A stretch of 64,000 nucleotides of DNA from Sphingobium sp. SYK-6 (GTDB lineage Bacteria > Pseudomonadota > Alphaproteobacteria > Sphingomonadales > Sphingomonadaceae). Position 1 is the stretch's first letter. Each line of letters begins with the position of its first letter. This document shows, one piece after another, positions 7,149-15,659 of the stretch. Below the pieces are notes generated by a model. It did not search any database and was not told the DNA's origin. It saw only the letters and a program-made list of their open reading frames with translations. Location of the stretch: assembly GCF_000283515.1 (NCBI RefSeq), contig NC_015976.1, positions 1,054,001 through 1,118,000 of the forward strand, in the 5' to 3' direction. The translations under genes and the position numbers were made by a program.

Positions 7149-7322
7149 ATGTCCAGCAAGCCGGATTCTCCTGATGGTGAGCCCCGGACCCCCAAATCCG
7201 GCAACAAGCCGGTTTGGGCGGACGGGCTTCGCCGGATGTATGATGAAGTCGTCGACGAAAAGCTTCCCGACGAATTCATCGATCTTTTGAAGCGGCTGGA
7301 TCAGAGCAGTGAGCGGAGCTGA
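7149..7322 (+). CDS. nepR: NepR anti-sigma factor
   Basis: A 57-residue protein with the core NepR signature WADGLRRMYDEVVDEKLPDEFIDLLKRLD (residues 23-51), the two-helix region that grips the sigma factor. NepR holds EcfG inactive until phosphorylated PhyR displaces it. AGAAGG lies just upstream of ATG 7149. The stop overlaps the ecfG start by 14 bases, as expected for coupled synthesis of anti-sigma and sigma. The 110 bases upstream show no GGAAC-N16-CGTT site. Confidence 0.93.
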   Translation: MSSKPDSPDGEPRTPKSGNKPVWADGLRRMYDEVVDEKLPDEFIDLLKRLDQSSERS

Positions 7323-7896
7323 TAAGGCGAAAGGCTTCGATTTTCGGGCCGAACTCACCGGGGTGATCCCCCACTTGCGCGCCTTTGCTCGCGGTCTGTG
7401 CGGCCGTCCGGATTTCGCGGACGATCTTGTGCAGGAAGCGTTGCTCAAGGCCTGGGCCGCGCGCGAATCCTTCCAGCCGGGCACCAGCATCCGGAGCTGG
7501 ACATTCGTGATCCTGCGCAATGTCTATCTCAGCGATGCGCGCCGCAACCGGTTCCGGGGCGACTATGACCCCGATCTTGCCGAGACGCTGCTCAGCCAGT
7601 CGGCGAGCCAGGAGGACGGGCTTCACATGGGCGACTTGCGATCGGCCATGATGCGCCTTTCTCCCGAACGGCGCGAGGCCCTTCTGCTCGTGGGCGCCGG
7701 CGGTTTCAGCTACGAGGAAGCGGCCGACATCGCGCAATGTGCGGTGGGCACGATGAAGAGCCGGGTGGCACGCGCGCGCAGGAGCATCGAGGATATGCTC
7801 GGGGACAATCCCTCGGGCGGCGGCGGCAAGTCCCCTCCGCGCTCAGTGTCGCACCGGGAAATCCTGGACGACCTCGACAAGGTCGCCAATCTGTAA
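7309..7896 (+). CDS. ecfG: EcfG, ECF sigma factor of the general stress response
   Basis: A 195-residue ECF sigma factor beginning at GTG 7309 inside nepR. Sigma region 2 (about 18-85) contains RPDFADDLVQEALLKAWAA and TFVILRNVYLSDARR. Region 4 (about 115-170) contains LSPERREALLLVGAGGFSYEEAADI and GTMKSRVARARR, the EcfG-type -35 recognition helix. It directs RNA polymerase to GGAAC-N16-CGTT promoters, several of which occur in this window. The C-terminal glycine-rich tail is typical. It is controlled by NepR and PhyR. Confidence 0.95.
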   Translation: MSGADKAKGFDFRAELTGVIPHLRAFARGLCGRPDFADDLVQEALLKAWAARESFQPGTSIRSWTFVILRNVYLSDARRNRFRGDYDPDLAETLLSQSASQEDGLHMGDLRSAMMRLSPERREALLLVGAGGFSYEEAADIAQCAVGTMKSRVARARRSIEDMLGDNPSGGGGKSPPRSVSHREILDDLDKVANL

Positions 7897-7983
7897 CTTT
7901 CGCCGGGTGCATTCGGCCCCGGCGAAGGAGCCTTCTTTGTCCTCGCCTGCATTTCCGTGGACGCGGCCGGCGTAAGCTGGCAC

Positions 7984-8373
7984 ATGCCGCGCATGAACCT
8001 GCGTACCAACGGGAGCGAAGAGCGCCCTGTCCCGAGCGTGGTCCTGATTGTCGAGGACAACGCCATCATCGCGATGAACACCGAGTCGTTGCTTCTCGAC
8101 CTGGGCGTGGCGGATGTCCGCAGTGCGTCGAGCGTGACCGATGCCCTGACGCTCATGGACGAAGTGGATTTCCAGTTCGCCATCCTCGATTTGCGCCTCA
8201 GCGAGGATGAAACCAGCCTGCCGGTCGCCGAGCGGCTCCTGAAGGCAGGCACGCCTTTCGTCTTCGCCACCGGTTTCGGGGAGGAGGCGGACATGCCGGC
8301 CGGTTTTTCCCACGCCCCCATTCTCAAGAAGCCCTACGGGTTCGAGGATCTGTCGCGCGTCCTGCGCGGCTGA
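7984..8373 (+). CDS. Single-domain FATGUY-type response regulator (SdrG-like)
   Basis: A 129-residue stand-alone receiver: VVLIVEDN (E24-D25), phospho-acceptor D69 (FAILDLRL), T96 within PFVFATGFGE, and K115-K116 followed by PY. The FATG motif defines the FATGUY family, which includes sphingomonad SdrG, a phospho-relay between HWE kinases and PhyR. The gene follows ecfG by about 90 bases on the same strand, supporting a GSR role. The start is uncertain: ATG 7984, ATG 7993 and GTG 7957 are in frame and none has a strong ribosome binding site. Confidence 0.85.
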   Translation: MPRMNLRTNGSEERPVPSVVLIVEDNAIIAMNTESLLLDLGVADVRSASSVTDALTLMDEVDFQFAILDLRLSEDETSLPVAERLLKAGTPFVFATGFGEEADMPAGFSHAPILKKPYGFEDLSRVLRG

Positions 8374-8456
8374 GTACAGAGGCAGGTCCAGCTTCTCTCG
8401 GGGGAGCGGCCTTCTGGCGCTGTTCGCCGGACAGGCCGAAGAGCGCCGCCCGCCTT

Positions 8457-10760
8457 TTACGCTGCGTCCCTTGAGGTGCGCCGGGGGGCAGACAGGCCGA
8501 GCCTCCGCAGGAAATCCTCCAGCGCCATCGGACGGCCGATATGATAGCCCTGGATGATGTCGCACTCCATGCGGGCGAGCGCATCGAGGACATTCTGGTC
8601 CTCGACGCCTTCGGCCACCACCTGCATGTCGAGCTCATGGGCGAGCTTGATCGTCGAGTTGATCAGCACGGCGTCGCTTCGACTGGTGAGCACCTGCCGG
8701 ACGAAATTCTGGTCGATCTTCAGTTCCGAGGCCGGCAGGCGCTTGAGATATGAGAGCGTTGACTGGCCGGTGCCATAATCGTCGATCGAGATGTGGACGC
8801 CGAGCGCGCGCAGCGCCTCCAGCTCGGCGATGCCCTGGTCGTCGGCCATGTTGGCGGATTCAGTGATTTCCAGCGTCAGCTTGTCGGCCGGCATGCCGTA
8901 AGTATCGAGGAGCACGCGCAGGGGCGCTTCCAGCCGGTTCTTGCCGAGCATGCGCATCGAGAGATTGACCGCGACCGACAGGCCCAGCGGTGCGAAATCC
9001 GCAATGGCCCGTTCGAGCACATAGAGCGTCAGCCGTTCGATCCGGCCCGCATCCTCGATGGCGCGGACGAAACGGTCCGGCCGGATGAAGCCCCGTTCCG
9101 GGTGGCTCCAGCGGATGAGCGCCTCGGCGCCCGTGATCGCGCCGGCGTGGAGATCGAGCTTGGGCTGGTAGGCCACCCAGACGTCGCCGCGCTTTAGCGC
9201 CTGCTCGAACTCGTTCAGGATGGAGAGCTTCCAGAAGACCTCGTCGTCATCGGTCTCGTAGCGCTCCCACAACACGCCGCGATTGATCGCGTTGGTCGCG
9301 GCGAGCACGGCCTTGGGAAGAGCTTCCCCCACGGAAAGCGAGGGCTCGTCGCAGAAGCCTGCGTTGAGGGCGATGTCGACGGTCAGCTGGTCGACCTGCA
9401 CGCCCGGGCCGAACAGCGCTTCCAGGCCTTCGAGGCTTCCCACGACTTCGGGCACCTGTTCCTCGCTGCGCCAGGCGAAGCTGTGATTGTCGATCTGGTA
9501 GATGCGTTCGTGGCCCGCGGCGAGGATCAGGCGGTCGCGGATCTTGCCGAGCAGCTTGCCTTGCGCCGCGAAGCCGAGCAGCGCGGTCGTTTCCACATAA
9601 TTGCGCAGGCAGACGACGACCGTCACGCCTTCTTCCCGCTCGTTCAGCTCCATCGCCGCCATGTTGGGCAGGCCCGCCTCCGCCGACTTGGTGATGCGAT
9701 CGAGCATCGATTGCGCGGTGGCCAGCAAGATGTGCGCGACCAGTCCCGCGCCGATCGCGATCGTGGCTGCGCCGATGTCCAGCCGGACGAGCGAGAGATG
9801 CTCGATGATGATCTGCCCGAGCGGGAAGGCCAGGATGCCCAGGGCCAGCACGAAGGAGCGGAAGAGCGCGGTCAGGGGGACGGCAGCGCAGACCAGCAGC
9901 AGTGCCGCGAAGAGAGCGGGCCAGTCGCCGAGATCGGTGGGCCTGCCGGCTAGCAGCGTCTCCGCCGCCACCGCCTGAATGTACATCCCCGCCACCTTGT
10001 TGTGATAAGGCACGCTGTACTGGTCGCCGATGCCGAAGGCGTCATAGCCCACCAGCACGGATTTGCCCTTGAAGAAGCCCTTGGGGAAATTGCCCGCGAG
10101 CACATCGGCATAGGAGATATGCGGTATCCGCTCGGGCCAGTAGGACCAGTCGATAAGGAGCCGGCCCTCGTCGGGGAAGGTCGTCCCGGCGAGCGCTTGC
10201 GCCAGCACCGGCAAGGTTTCGCCCAGGACGGGCATGTTGAGCGGGATGCGGCGGTGGAACTGGTCCGGGTCGCTCTTCACCCAGATGCTGACCGGCGTGA
10301 CGAAGGGCAGCAGCGCCGCGGTCGGCAGGGCCTGGTGCACGTCCCGGGTGTTCAGCCGGTTTTCCAGCAGCGTGGCGAGATAGATATCGCTGTGGCTGCG
10401 CGAGAGTGCCCGGGCGAACAATTTGTCCTGCCGGAGGTCCGCGGCCGGCTGGTCGAAGATGATGTCGAAGGCGATGCGGCGCGCGCCGTCGCCATCGATG
10501 GCGTCGATCAGCTCGCCATGGCGGCTTCTGGGCCATGGCCATGTGCCCAGGGTCTTGATGCTCTGGGTGTCGATGGTGACGACGACCAGATCCCCGCTCG
10601 GGGCCTTGGGAAGATGTTCGTAGCGTTTCTCGCGGACCTGATTGTCGAAATCGCGACCGGCGCCAGCCAACGCCGCCGCAATGCCAACCAGGCATGCAGC
10701 GATCAGGACCAGGCTGCGGGCCGACCTCGTCAGGCCCGCAAGGAGGCGCAATCGAACCAT
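8457..10760 (-). CDS. CHASE2-EAL cyclic-di-GMP phosphodiesterase
   Basis: About 767 residues. TM1 (about 12-33) leads to a large periplasmic CHASE2 sensor (VVVTIDTQSIKTLGTWPWPRSRHGELI, ending GKSVLVGYDA and IQAVAAETLL), then three TM helices, a linker and a C-terminal EAL domain. The EAL catalytic set is complete: EALIRW, LEITES, SIDDYGTG, LKIDQNFV and AEGVED, so it should hydrolyse c-di-GMP in response to a periplasmic signal. The start at 10760 (MVRLRLLAG) is the best of several; an upstream in-frame start would overlap the exporter gene. The exporter gene ends 127 bases upstream on the same strand. Confidence 0.9.
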   Translation of the reverse strand: MVRLRLLAGLTRSARSLVLIAACLVGIAAALAGAGRDFDNQVREKRYEHLPKAPSGDLVVVTIDTQSIKTLGTWPWPRSRHGELIDAIDGDGARRIAFDIIFDQPAADLRQDKLFARALSRSHSDIYLATLLENRLNTRDVHQALPTAALLPFVTPVSIWVKSDPDQFHRRIPLNMPVLGETLPVLAQALAGTTFPDEGRLLIDWSYWPERIPHISYADVLAGNFPKGFFKGKSVLVGYDAFGIGDQYSVPYHNKVAGMYIQAVAAETLLAGRPTDLGDWPALFAALLLVCAAVPLTALFRSFVLALGILAFPLGQIIIEHLSLVRLDIGAATIAIGAGLVAHILLATAQSMLDRITKSAEAGLPNMAAMELNEREEGVTVVVCLRNYVETTALLGFAAQGKLLGKIRDRLILAAGHERIYQIDNHSFAWRSEEQVPEVVGSLEGLEALFGPGVQVDQLTVDIALNAGFCDEPSLSVGEALPKAVLAATNAINRGVLWERYETDDDEVFWKLSILNEFEQALKRGDVWVAYQPKLDLHAGAITGAEALIRWSHPERGFIRPDRFVRAIEDAGRIERLTLYVLERAIADFAPLGLSVAVNLSMRMLGKNRLEAPLRVLLDTYGMPADKLTLEITESANMADDQGIAELEALRALGVHISIDDYGTGQSTLSYLKRLPASELKIDQNFVRQVLTSRSDAVLINSTIKLAHELDMQVVAEGVEDQNVLDALARMECDIIQGYHIGRPMALEDFLRRLGLSAPRRTSRDAA

Positions 10761-10887
10761 CTTCCATACTCGGGGCGACACAGTCCGCCCACGATCCAGA
10801 TTGCAGAAAACTATGAAGAACTTCTTCCCGGCCGCGGAAAATGAACGGATTTCGGAGCGCGGCGGGGAAGCGACGAGACCTGCGGTG

Positions 10888-12981
10888 TCAGCCTTCCGCG
10901 ATCTTGCCGCCAACCAGCCGCACGACCCGATCCGCCGCGGCGATCGTTTCCGGCCGGTGCGCGATCACGATGCGCGTGATCCCAAGGGCACTGACCGCGC
11001 GATTGACGGCGGCCTCATGATCCAGATCGAGATGCGCGGTGCCTTCATCCAGGAGCAGCACATCGGGCCGGCGATAAAGCGCGCGAGCCAGCAGGATGCG
11101 CTGTTTCTGGCCCCCCGACAGCGTCGAGCCCATGTCCCCGACGAGCGTGTGATGGCGCATCGGCATCGCGTCGATGTCATCGAGGATCGAGGCTGCGGTC
11201 AGGCAGGCGCGCAGATGCTCCATGTCGACCTCCTCGAAGGAAGCGACATTGTCGGCGATCGACCCGGCGTAGAGCACGTCGTCCTGTAGCACGGCCGCGA
11301 CATGCTGGCGGAAGGCGCGGCGGCCATATTGGGAGAGGGGGCGGCCATCGATGAGCACGTCGCCCTGCACGGCGTCGACAAGGCCGAGGATGATCTTGGC
11401 GAGCGTGCTCTTGCCGCCACCCGAGGGCCCGGTGATGGCGATATGATCCCCCGGCGCGATCGACAGGTCGATGCCCGCCAGCACCAGCGGGTCATGCGCG
11501 CCGTAGGAGAAATGCACGTTGCGCAGCTCGATCCTGCCTTCGAATGCGGGCTGGACCAGCGGCTCGGCGAAACCTCGGTCCTCCTGCGTCTGGGCAATGT
11601 CGGCGATCTGATCGAGATGGAGGTCGAGCAGACGCAGCTTGATCCCTTCGTCCAGGAGCGATTGTCCGGCCTGCACGAACTGCTGGCGATAGGCGAGATA
11701 AGCGAAGAGCGTGCCCAGGCTGAGGGCCCCCGCCATGCTGCCCCGAATGGCGAGAAAGACGACCAGCACCAGCTCGATCGCGGGGATGAGCGTTTTCGCG
11801 GTTTCGTGCCAGGCCTTGACCCGCTCGTGAAGGTAGCGCGCGCCCAGCGCATCGGTGAGGCGGTTCTGCCAATAAGCATGCCGCATGGCTTCGCGGCCGG
11901 AGAGGCGCAACGTGACGATGCCGCGCAGCGTCTCGATGACGGCGCCCTGCTCGCGGGCCAGCGCCTTCACATATTCCGCCTCGCGCTGCTTCTCCGCGCG
12001 CAACAGGCCGAGGCGGACGGCGCTGTAGGCAAGGAGACCGAGCAGCGAGACAAACGCGAGCTGCGGGGCGATCAGCATCATCATCACCAGCGTCAATACC
12101 GAGAGCAGACCGTCGATGAGAGCGATCGGCGCGCTTTCGATGAGGAAACGCTGAATTGGAAGGATGGATTGGAACCGGGTGAGGATGTCCCCCACCTTCC
12201 GCTTTTCAAACCAGGCGATCGGCAGGCGGAACAGGCGCCGCGCCAGATTGGAGGTGATGCCGTAGGACAGGGCGGCACCGGAGGAGAGGAGAACGAGCTT
12301 GCGCAGCAGCGAGGCGCCCGCGCCGATCAGCGCCAGCGCCGCAAAACCCACCGCCAGCGTGATAAGCAGGTTGCTGTCCAGGCTGGAGAGCGCCTCGTCC
12401 ACGGCCGTGCGCAGGTAGAAGGGCGAGGCGAGCACCCATGCCTGCATGACGATGCTGAGGATGATCGTTTGCGCCAGCGCGCGGCGCAGGCCGGTGATGC
12501 CGCTCCACAGATCCCGGAACCGCAGCGGCCGCTTGGCCCGCACCGCGCGAAAATCCTGCGAAGGGCGCAATTCCAGCGCGACGCCGCTGAAATGGCGCCC
12601 CACCTCGTCGAATTCATACCAGCGCGCGGTCCCGGCCGGGTCGACGATATAGGCCCGCTCGCGCTCCACGCGCTCCAGCACGACGAAGTGATTGAGATCC
12701 CAGTGGAGGATCGCGGGTAGGTTCAGCAGGTGCAGGCCCGCCATCTCGAGCTTGAGCGGGCGCGGCAGCAATTGCATCGCATCCGCCGTCTGCATGAGCT
12801 GGCGCAGCGACATGCCCCGGGCACTGAGGCCAAAGCGCTGGCGCAGCATGTTGAGGTCGATCTCGTGCCCGTGCCAGTTCGCGATCATCGCAAGCGCGGC
12901 GAGCCCGCATTCCGCCGCTTCGGTCTGGCGAATGAGGCTGATCCGCCGGCGACCGGAAAAATTGGCGGGGAAGATGTTCAT
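10888..12981 (-). CDS. Peptidase-containing ABC exporter (C39 peptidase, CvaB type)
   Basis: A 697-residue exporter that cleaves double-glycine leaders and exports the core peptide. The N-terminal C39 peptidase (about 10-140) keeps the catalytic triad: Cys in QTEAAECGLAALAMI, His in DLNHFVVL and Asp in IVDPAG. Six TM helices follow (about 165-430). The ATPase has Walker A GPSGGGKST, signature LSGGQKQR and Walker B VLLLDEGTAHLD. The start overlaps the adaptor stop (ATGA). Gene order leader peptide, adaptor, exporter on one strand gives the probable substrate: the small peptide at 14384-14479. Confidence 0.95.
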   Translation of the reverse strand: MNIFPANFSGRRRISLIRQTEAAECGLAALAMIANWHGHEIDLNMLRQRFGLSARGMSLRQLMQTADAMQLLPRPLKLEMAGLHLLNLPAILHWDLNHFVVLERVERERAYIVDPAGTARWYEFDEVGRHFSGVALELRPSQDFRAVRAKRPLRFRDLWSGITGLRRALAQTIILSIVMQAWVLASPFYLRTAVDEALSSLDSNLLITLAVGFAALALIGAGASLLRKLVLLSSGAALSYGITSNLARRLFRLPIAWFEKRKVGDILTRFQSILPIQRFLIESAPIALIDGLLSVLTLVMMMLIAPQLAFVSLLGLLAYSAVRLGLLRAEKQREAEYVKALAREQGAVIETLRGIVTLRLSGREAMRHAYWQNRLTDALGARYLHERVKAWHETAKTLIPAIELVLVVFLAIRGSMAGALSLGTLFAYLAYRQQFVQAGQSLLDEGIKLRLLDLHLDQIADIAQTQEDRGFAEPLVQPAFEGRIELRNVHFSYGAHDPLVLAGIDLSIAPGDHIAITGPSGGGKSTLAKIILGLVDAVQGDVLIDGRPLSQYGRRAFRQHVAAVLQDDVLYAGSIADNVASFEEVDMEHLRACLTAASILDDIDAMPMRHHTLVGDMGSTLSGGQKQRILLARALYRRPDVLLLDEGTAHLDLDHEAAVNRAVSALGITRIVIAHRPETIAAADRVVRLVGGKIAEG

Positions 12982-14183
12982 TGCCGCGCCACCGCTGCGA
13001 ACGGATCGACCAGCCATTGCAGGAAGGAGCGGCGGGCCAGCACGATCCGGGCATCGAGCGCGAGGTCCGGGCGCAGCACCACGTTCCGGGCCCGTTGCCG
13101 CTCGCTGAGCGGTTGGAGCCGCGCGGTGACCAGGAAATAAGGCTGCGCGTCAGCCACGGGCGCCGCCCCGACGGTCTCCACCACGGCGCGGAACGTGCCA
13201 TAATCCTGCACCGGATAGGCTGGCAGCGTCACGCGCACGTCCTGCCCCGGTGCGATCTGGGCGATCGTGGAGGTCGGCACCCGGAGCTCGGCGAGCCATC
13301 CCGTGCCGGGCGGTACGATGCGGCCGTAGATCGTGCCGCGCGCCACGCTTTCCCCCTCGCGAAAGCGAAGGGCCGTAAGGATGCCGGCGCGGGGCGCGAC
13401 GAGATCGATCGTCCCGGCATTGGCGAGCGTGGCGCCTTCGCGCCGCACCTGCGCGAGCTGCGCGTCATAGCTGCCCTGTCCGGCACGCAAATGGCTGGCG
13501 AGCTGGTCCCGCTCGATGCGCGCGGCTGTCAGGGCATTGGCGTGGAGGCTGCGGCTCTGCTCCAGCCGGGCCAGGTCCTGACGGCGGGTGATGAGCAGTT
13601 CGCGCCGTTCCTGGAGATCGCGGCCGGAAATGAAGCCATCCCGCGCCACCGCCTCGACGCGCGCCAGCTCCTGCCGGGAGGAAGCGATCAGTGCCTCCTG
13701 CGCTTCGATCTGCCGGTCGATCGCGCTGATCTGGCGTTCCTCGTCGCGGATGCGCTCGTCCAGCTTGCGCCGGTTTTCCTCGATCGCTTCGCCGGCGGCG
13801 CGGCGCTGCGTGGCGAGGGCGGCTTCCTCCTGGCCGAGGGCCTCGCGGCGCTCCTGCACCAGCGAGAGCCCGTCGGCGGCCTGGGGGCGCGCGATGCGGG
13901 CAATGAGCTGGCCTTCCCGCACCGGCTCACCTTCGCGCACGAGGACGGAAGCGATCACGCCATCGTCCGGCAGGGCGATGCTGGCGACGCTGGTGGCGGG
14001 GCGCAACGCGCCGCTGGTCGTGATCGTCCGGCTGTAGGAGCCGAGCGTCAGGAAGAGGACGAGGGCGAGGACAAGCGCCAGCAGCAGCCAGCCGATCGCC
14101 TGCCAGCGCAATGGCGGCACGAGGAACACCTCGCCATGGAGGCGGTGCTGATGATCGAGGGCCTGTTGCCTGAAAAGCTGCAT
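12978..14183 (-). CDS. HlyD/CvaA family periplasmic adaptor
   Basis: A 401-residue type I secretion adaptor. It begins MQLFRQQALDHQHRLHGEV, has one TM helix (about 30-52), a lipoyl-like half (DDGVIASVLVREGEPVREGQLIARI), a long coiled coil (about 125-235, EERQISAIDRQIEAQEALI) and a C-terminal barrel. HRLHGEVFLVPPL resembles the CvaA subgroup that partners C39 exporters for microcins. It would bridge the exporter to a TolC-type outer-membrane channel, which is not in this window. ATG 14183 has AAGGGTGG upstream; longer in-frame starts lack one. Confidence 0.93.
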   Translation of the reverse strand: MQLFRQQALDHQHRLHGEVFLVPPLRWQAIGWLLLALVLALVLFLTLGSYSRTITTSGALRPATSVASIALPDDGVIASVLVREGEPVREGQLIARIARPQAADGLSLVQERREALGQEEAALATQRRAAGEAIEENRRKLDERIRDEERQISAIDRQIEAQEALIASSRQELARVEAVARDGFISGRDLQERRELLITRRQDLARLEQSRSLHANALTAARIERDQLASHLRAGQGSYDAQLAQVRREGATLANAGTIDLVAPRAGILTALRFREGESVARGTIYGRIVPPGTGWLAELRVPTSTIAQIAPGQDVRVTLPAYPVQDYGTFRAVVETVGAAPVADAQPYFLVTARLQPLSERQRARNVVLRPDLALDARIVLARRSFLQWLVDPFAAVARQ

Positions 14184-14310
14184 ATGTTCACCACCCTTGC
14201 CGGCTTCTAGGATGGCGGGCGGGGTCAGGGCTACAGCGAAATCGCGCGCGGGCGGCCAGGCGCGCCGCTCGGCGATCCGAAACGGGGCATCCGGCACCGC
14301 AAACGAAAAT

Positions 14311-14349
14311 CCGGGCGGACAGGGGCCACGAAGCCCTTCATCCGCCCGG
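14311..14349 (-). terminator. Hairpin between peptide gene and adaptor gene
   Basis: Arms CCGGGCGGA (14311-14319) and TCCGCCCGG (14341-14349), with an inner GGGGCC/AAGCCC-type pairing, are followed on the minus strand by ATTTTCG. It lies 34 bases after the peptide stop codon. It could act as a partial terminator giving more peptide than exporter, or stabilise the peptide mRNA. Confidence 0.6.
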
Positions 14350-14383
14350 CTGTCATTTCAGTCCTTCAGAGGACTGCAACGGC

Positions 14384-14479
14384 TCAGTTGTAGCCGCGAA
14401 CACCCGTGTTCGATTCGTCGTTCGGCACGCCGCCGGCGACAAGGTCAATTTCCTGCTCGTTGAGCTCTTCAATAATCAT
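14384..14479 (-). CDS. Double-glycine leader peptide precursor with 14-residue core
   Basis: A 31-codon gene too short for normal gene calling. CAGGAG lies 6 bases before the ATG. The leader MIIEELNEQEIDLVAGG fits the class II bacteriocin/microcin V pattern (hydrophobic, E, L/I, V, then GG) for C39 peptidases. Cleavage after GG would release VPNDESNTGVRGYN, polar, uncharged overall or slightly acidic, with no cysteine. The adaptor and C39 exporter follow on the same strand. A hairpin sits in its 5' leader (14497-14516). Function may be signalling or antimicrobial; the core is far shorter than known class II microcins. Confidence 0.8.
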   Translation of the reverse strand: MIIEELNEQEIDLVAGGVPNDESNTGVRGYN

Positions 14480-14496
14480 CGACGACTCCTGTTTTC

Positions 14497-14516
14497 AGTC
14501 GGCATTTCGGCCGACT
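14497..14516 (-). promoter_or_regulatory. Leader hairpin upstream of the peptide gene
   Basis: Perfect 7-bp arms AGTCGGC and GCCGACT with a 6-base loop lie just before the ribosome binding site of the double-glycine peptide gene. On the plus strand it is followed by TTTT and could end antisense transcription. On the minus strand it would be part of the leader RNA. Confidence 0.45.
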
Positions 14517-14714
14517 TTTCAGGGGATATAGGAAGGTTAATCGAGCGTAAACCCAGGTTAACCCTTAGTTGCGACAGATGGTTATCGAAAATAAAATTAT
14601 GTAAAATCAATAACATGTTGCAGAATTGGGGCTGCATGCCTTGCGAGATGGTGAGTCTGCACAGCCTCTGATGGTTGAACTGTCCCAAAACGGGCCACCG
14701 CATCATTGGCGCGT

Positions 14715-15549
14715 TTCGTCTGACTCGCCATTGACGAGGTAGCCGCAGTCAGCAGCGATGGCCCGGTTGAGATCGATCCGCCTCTGACTCGGGTGTCCCC
14801 TAGGATAGCCGGAAGCCAACCGGTTCCGGCCAGAAGCCGCTCGGCGGTCTGCACCAGGTCCCCGGTTTCTTCATGTCGGCGATACGGCGGTCAGCGCCCT
14901 CCTACACGCCGTGGGTACGGCCTTGAGATAGTTCACGCGACGAAGGTGGGGTCCAGTCCTTGGTACGTCCAGCGCCAGCGGGGTCGCCAGCCTATCCGCT
15001 GTTTGCAGCAAACTGGGCTTGCGGTCCCACTGCAACGGCATTCACGGCGAGACGTGCAATGCGCCAGCAGCACCAAATGCCTCTCGTAGTCCAGCCCGAC
15101 GATGAAGCCCCACAGGTCCGCTACGTCACGAGGCATCCGCTCGGCCCATGCCTCGTGCCGCTCGCTCGCCTTCGCGGCCTGCGGGGTATCCTCGCTCCAG
15201 TCAGCGTGACCCCCGAGCGGCGTCACGGTCGGACGAACATCAAGGTAGCCCGCCTCGCTTAGCTGCAGAAGAGTTGCGCCGTGAGCATGTGACTCAGGGC
15301 GATCAGCGCCAGATCGGGCCGCTCGCCCAGCGCTACACGCAAGGCCGGGTGTTCGACAGGCGGACAGGTCGCGGGTAAGGCTGCCGGAAATCGGCCGCCC
15401 GGTTCCTCATCCTCTTCCTCGATCTCCTGCGTCCTCGTCGCTGTCCTCCGCCTGCTCGTCCGCGACGGCCCGCGGGCCGATGGCTTCGCCTTTGCTCTGC
15501 AGCGAAGCCCGCCAACCGGTCGATCCGGCGCCGCGCCCCAGGCAATCAA
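14715..15549 (-). pseudogene. Degraded ParB/RepB-family partition protein
   Basis: Reading the minus strand in several frames gives, in order, pieces of the C-terminal part of a ParB-like protein of sphingomonad mobile elements: PALRVALGERPDLALIALSHML (15300-15360 region), DVADLWGFIVGLDYERHLVLLAHCTS (about 15060-15140), and AERLLAGTGWLPAIL (about 14800-14850). Frame changes and stops separate the pieces, and the N-terminal nuclease/ParB domain is missing. The family match is from memory of conserved blocks. The rest of 14560-15650 holds no intact gene. It marks an old plasmid or integrative-element remnant between the peptide cassette and the capsule region. Confidence 0.7.
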
Positions 15550-15659
15550 GCAACAATCGAACGGTGTATGGGCGGCCGAACTGGCCAGAGTTGGGTAATC
15601 GGCGCCGGTTATTCCAGACAGAGAAGGCGGGCGACCGCCGGGATCGCCCTTCAGGCGCC

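Noticed and set aside
11302..14210. Long plus-strand open frames opposite the exporter and adaptor genes
   Set aside because: The minus-strand genes have full catalytic motifs. The plus-strand frames show no start context and no domain.
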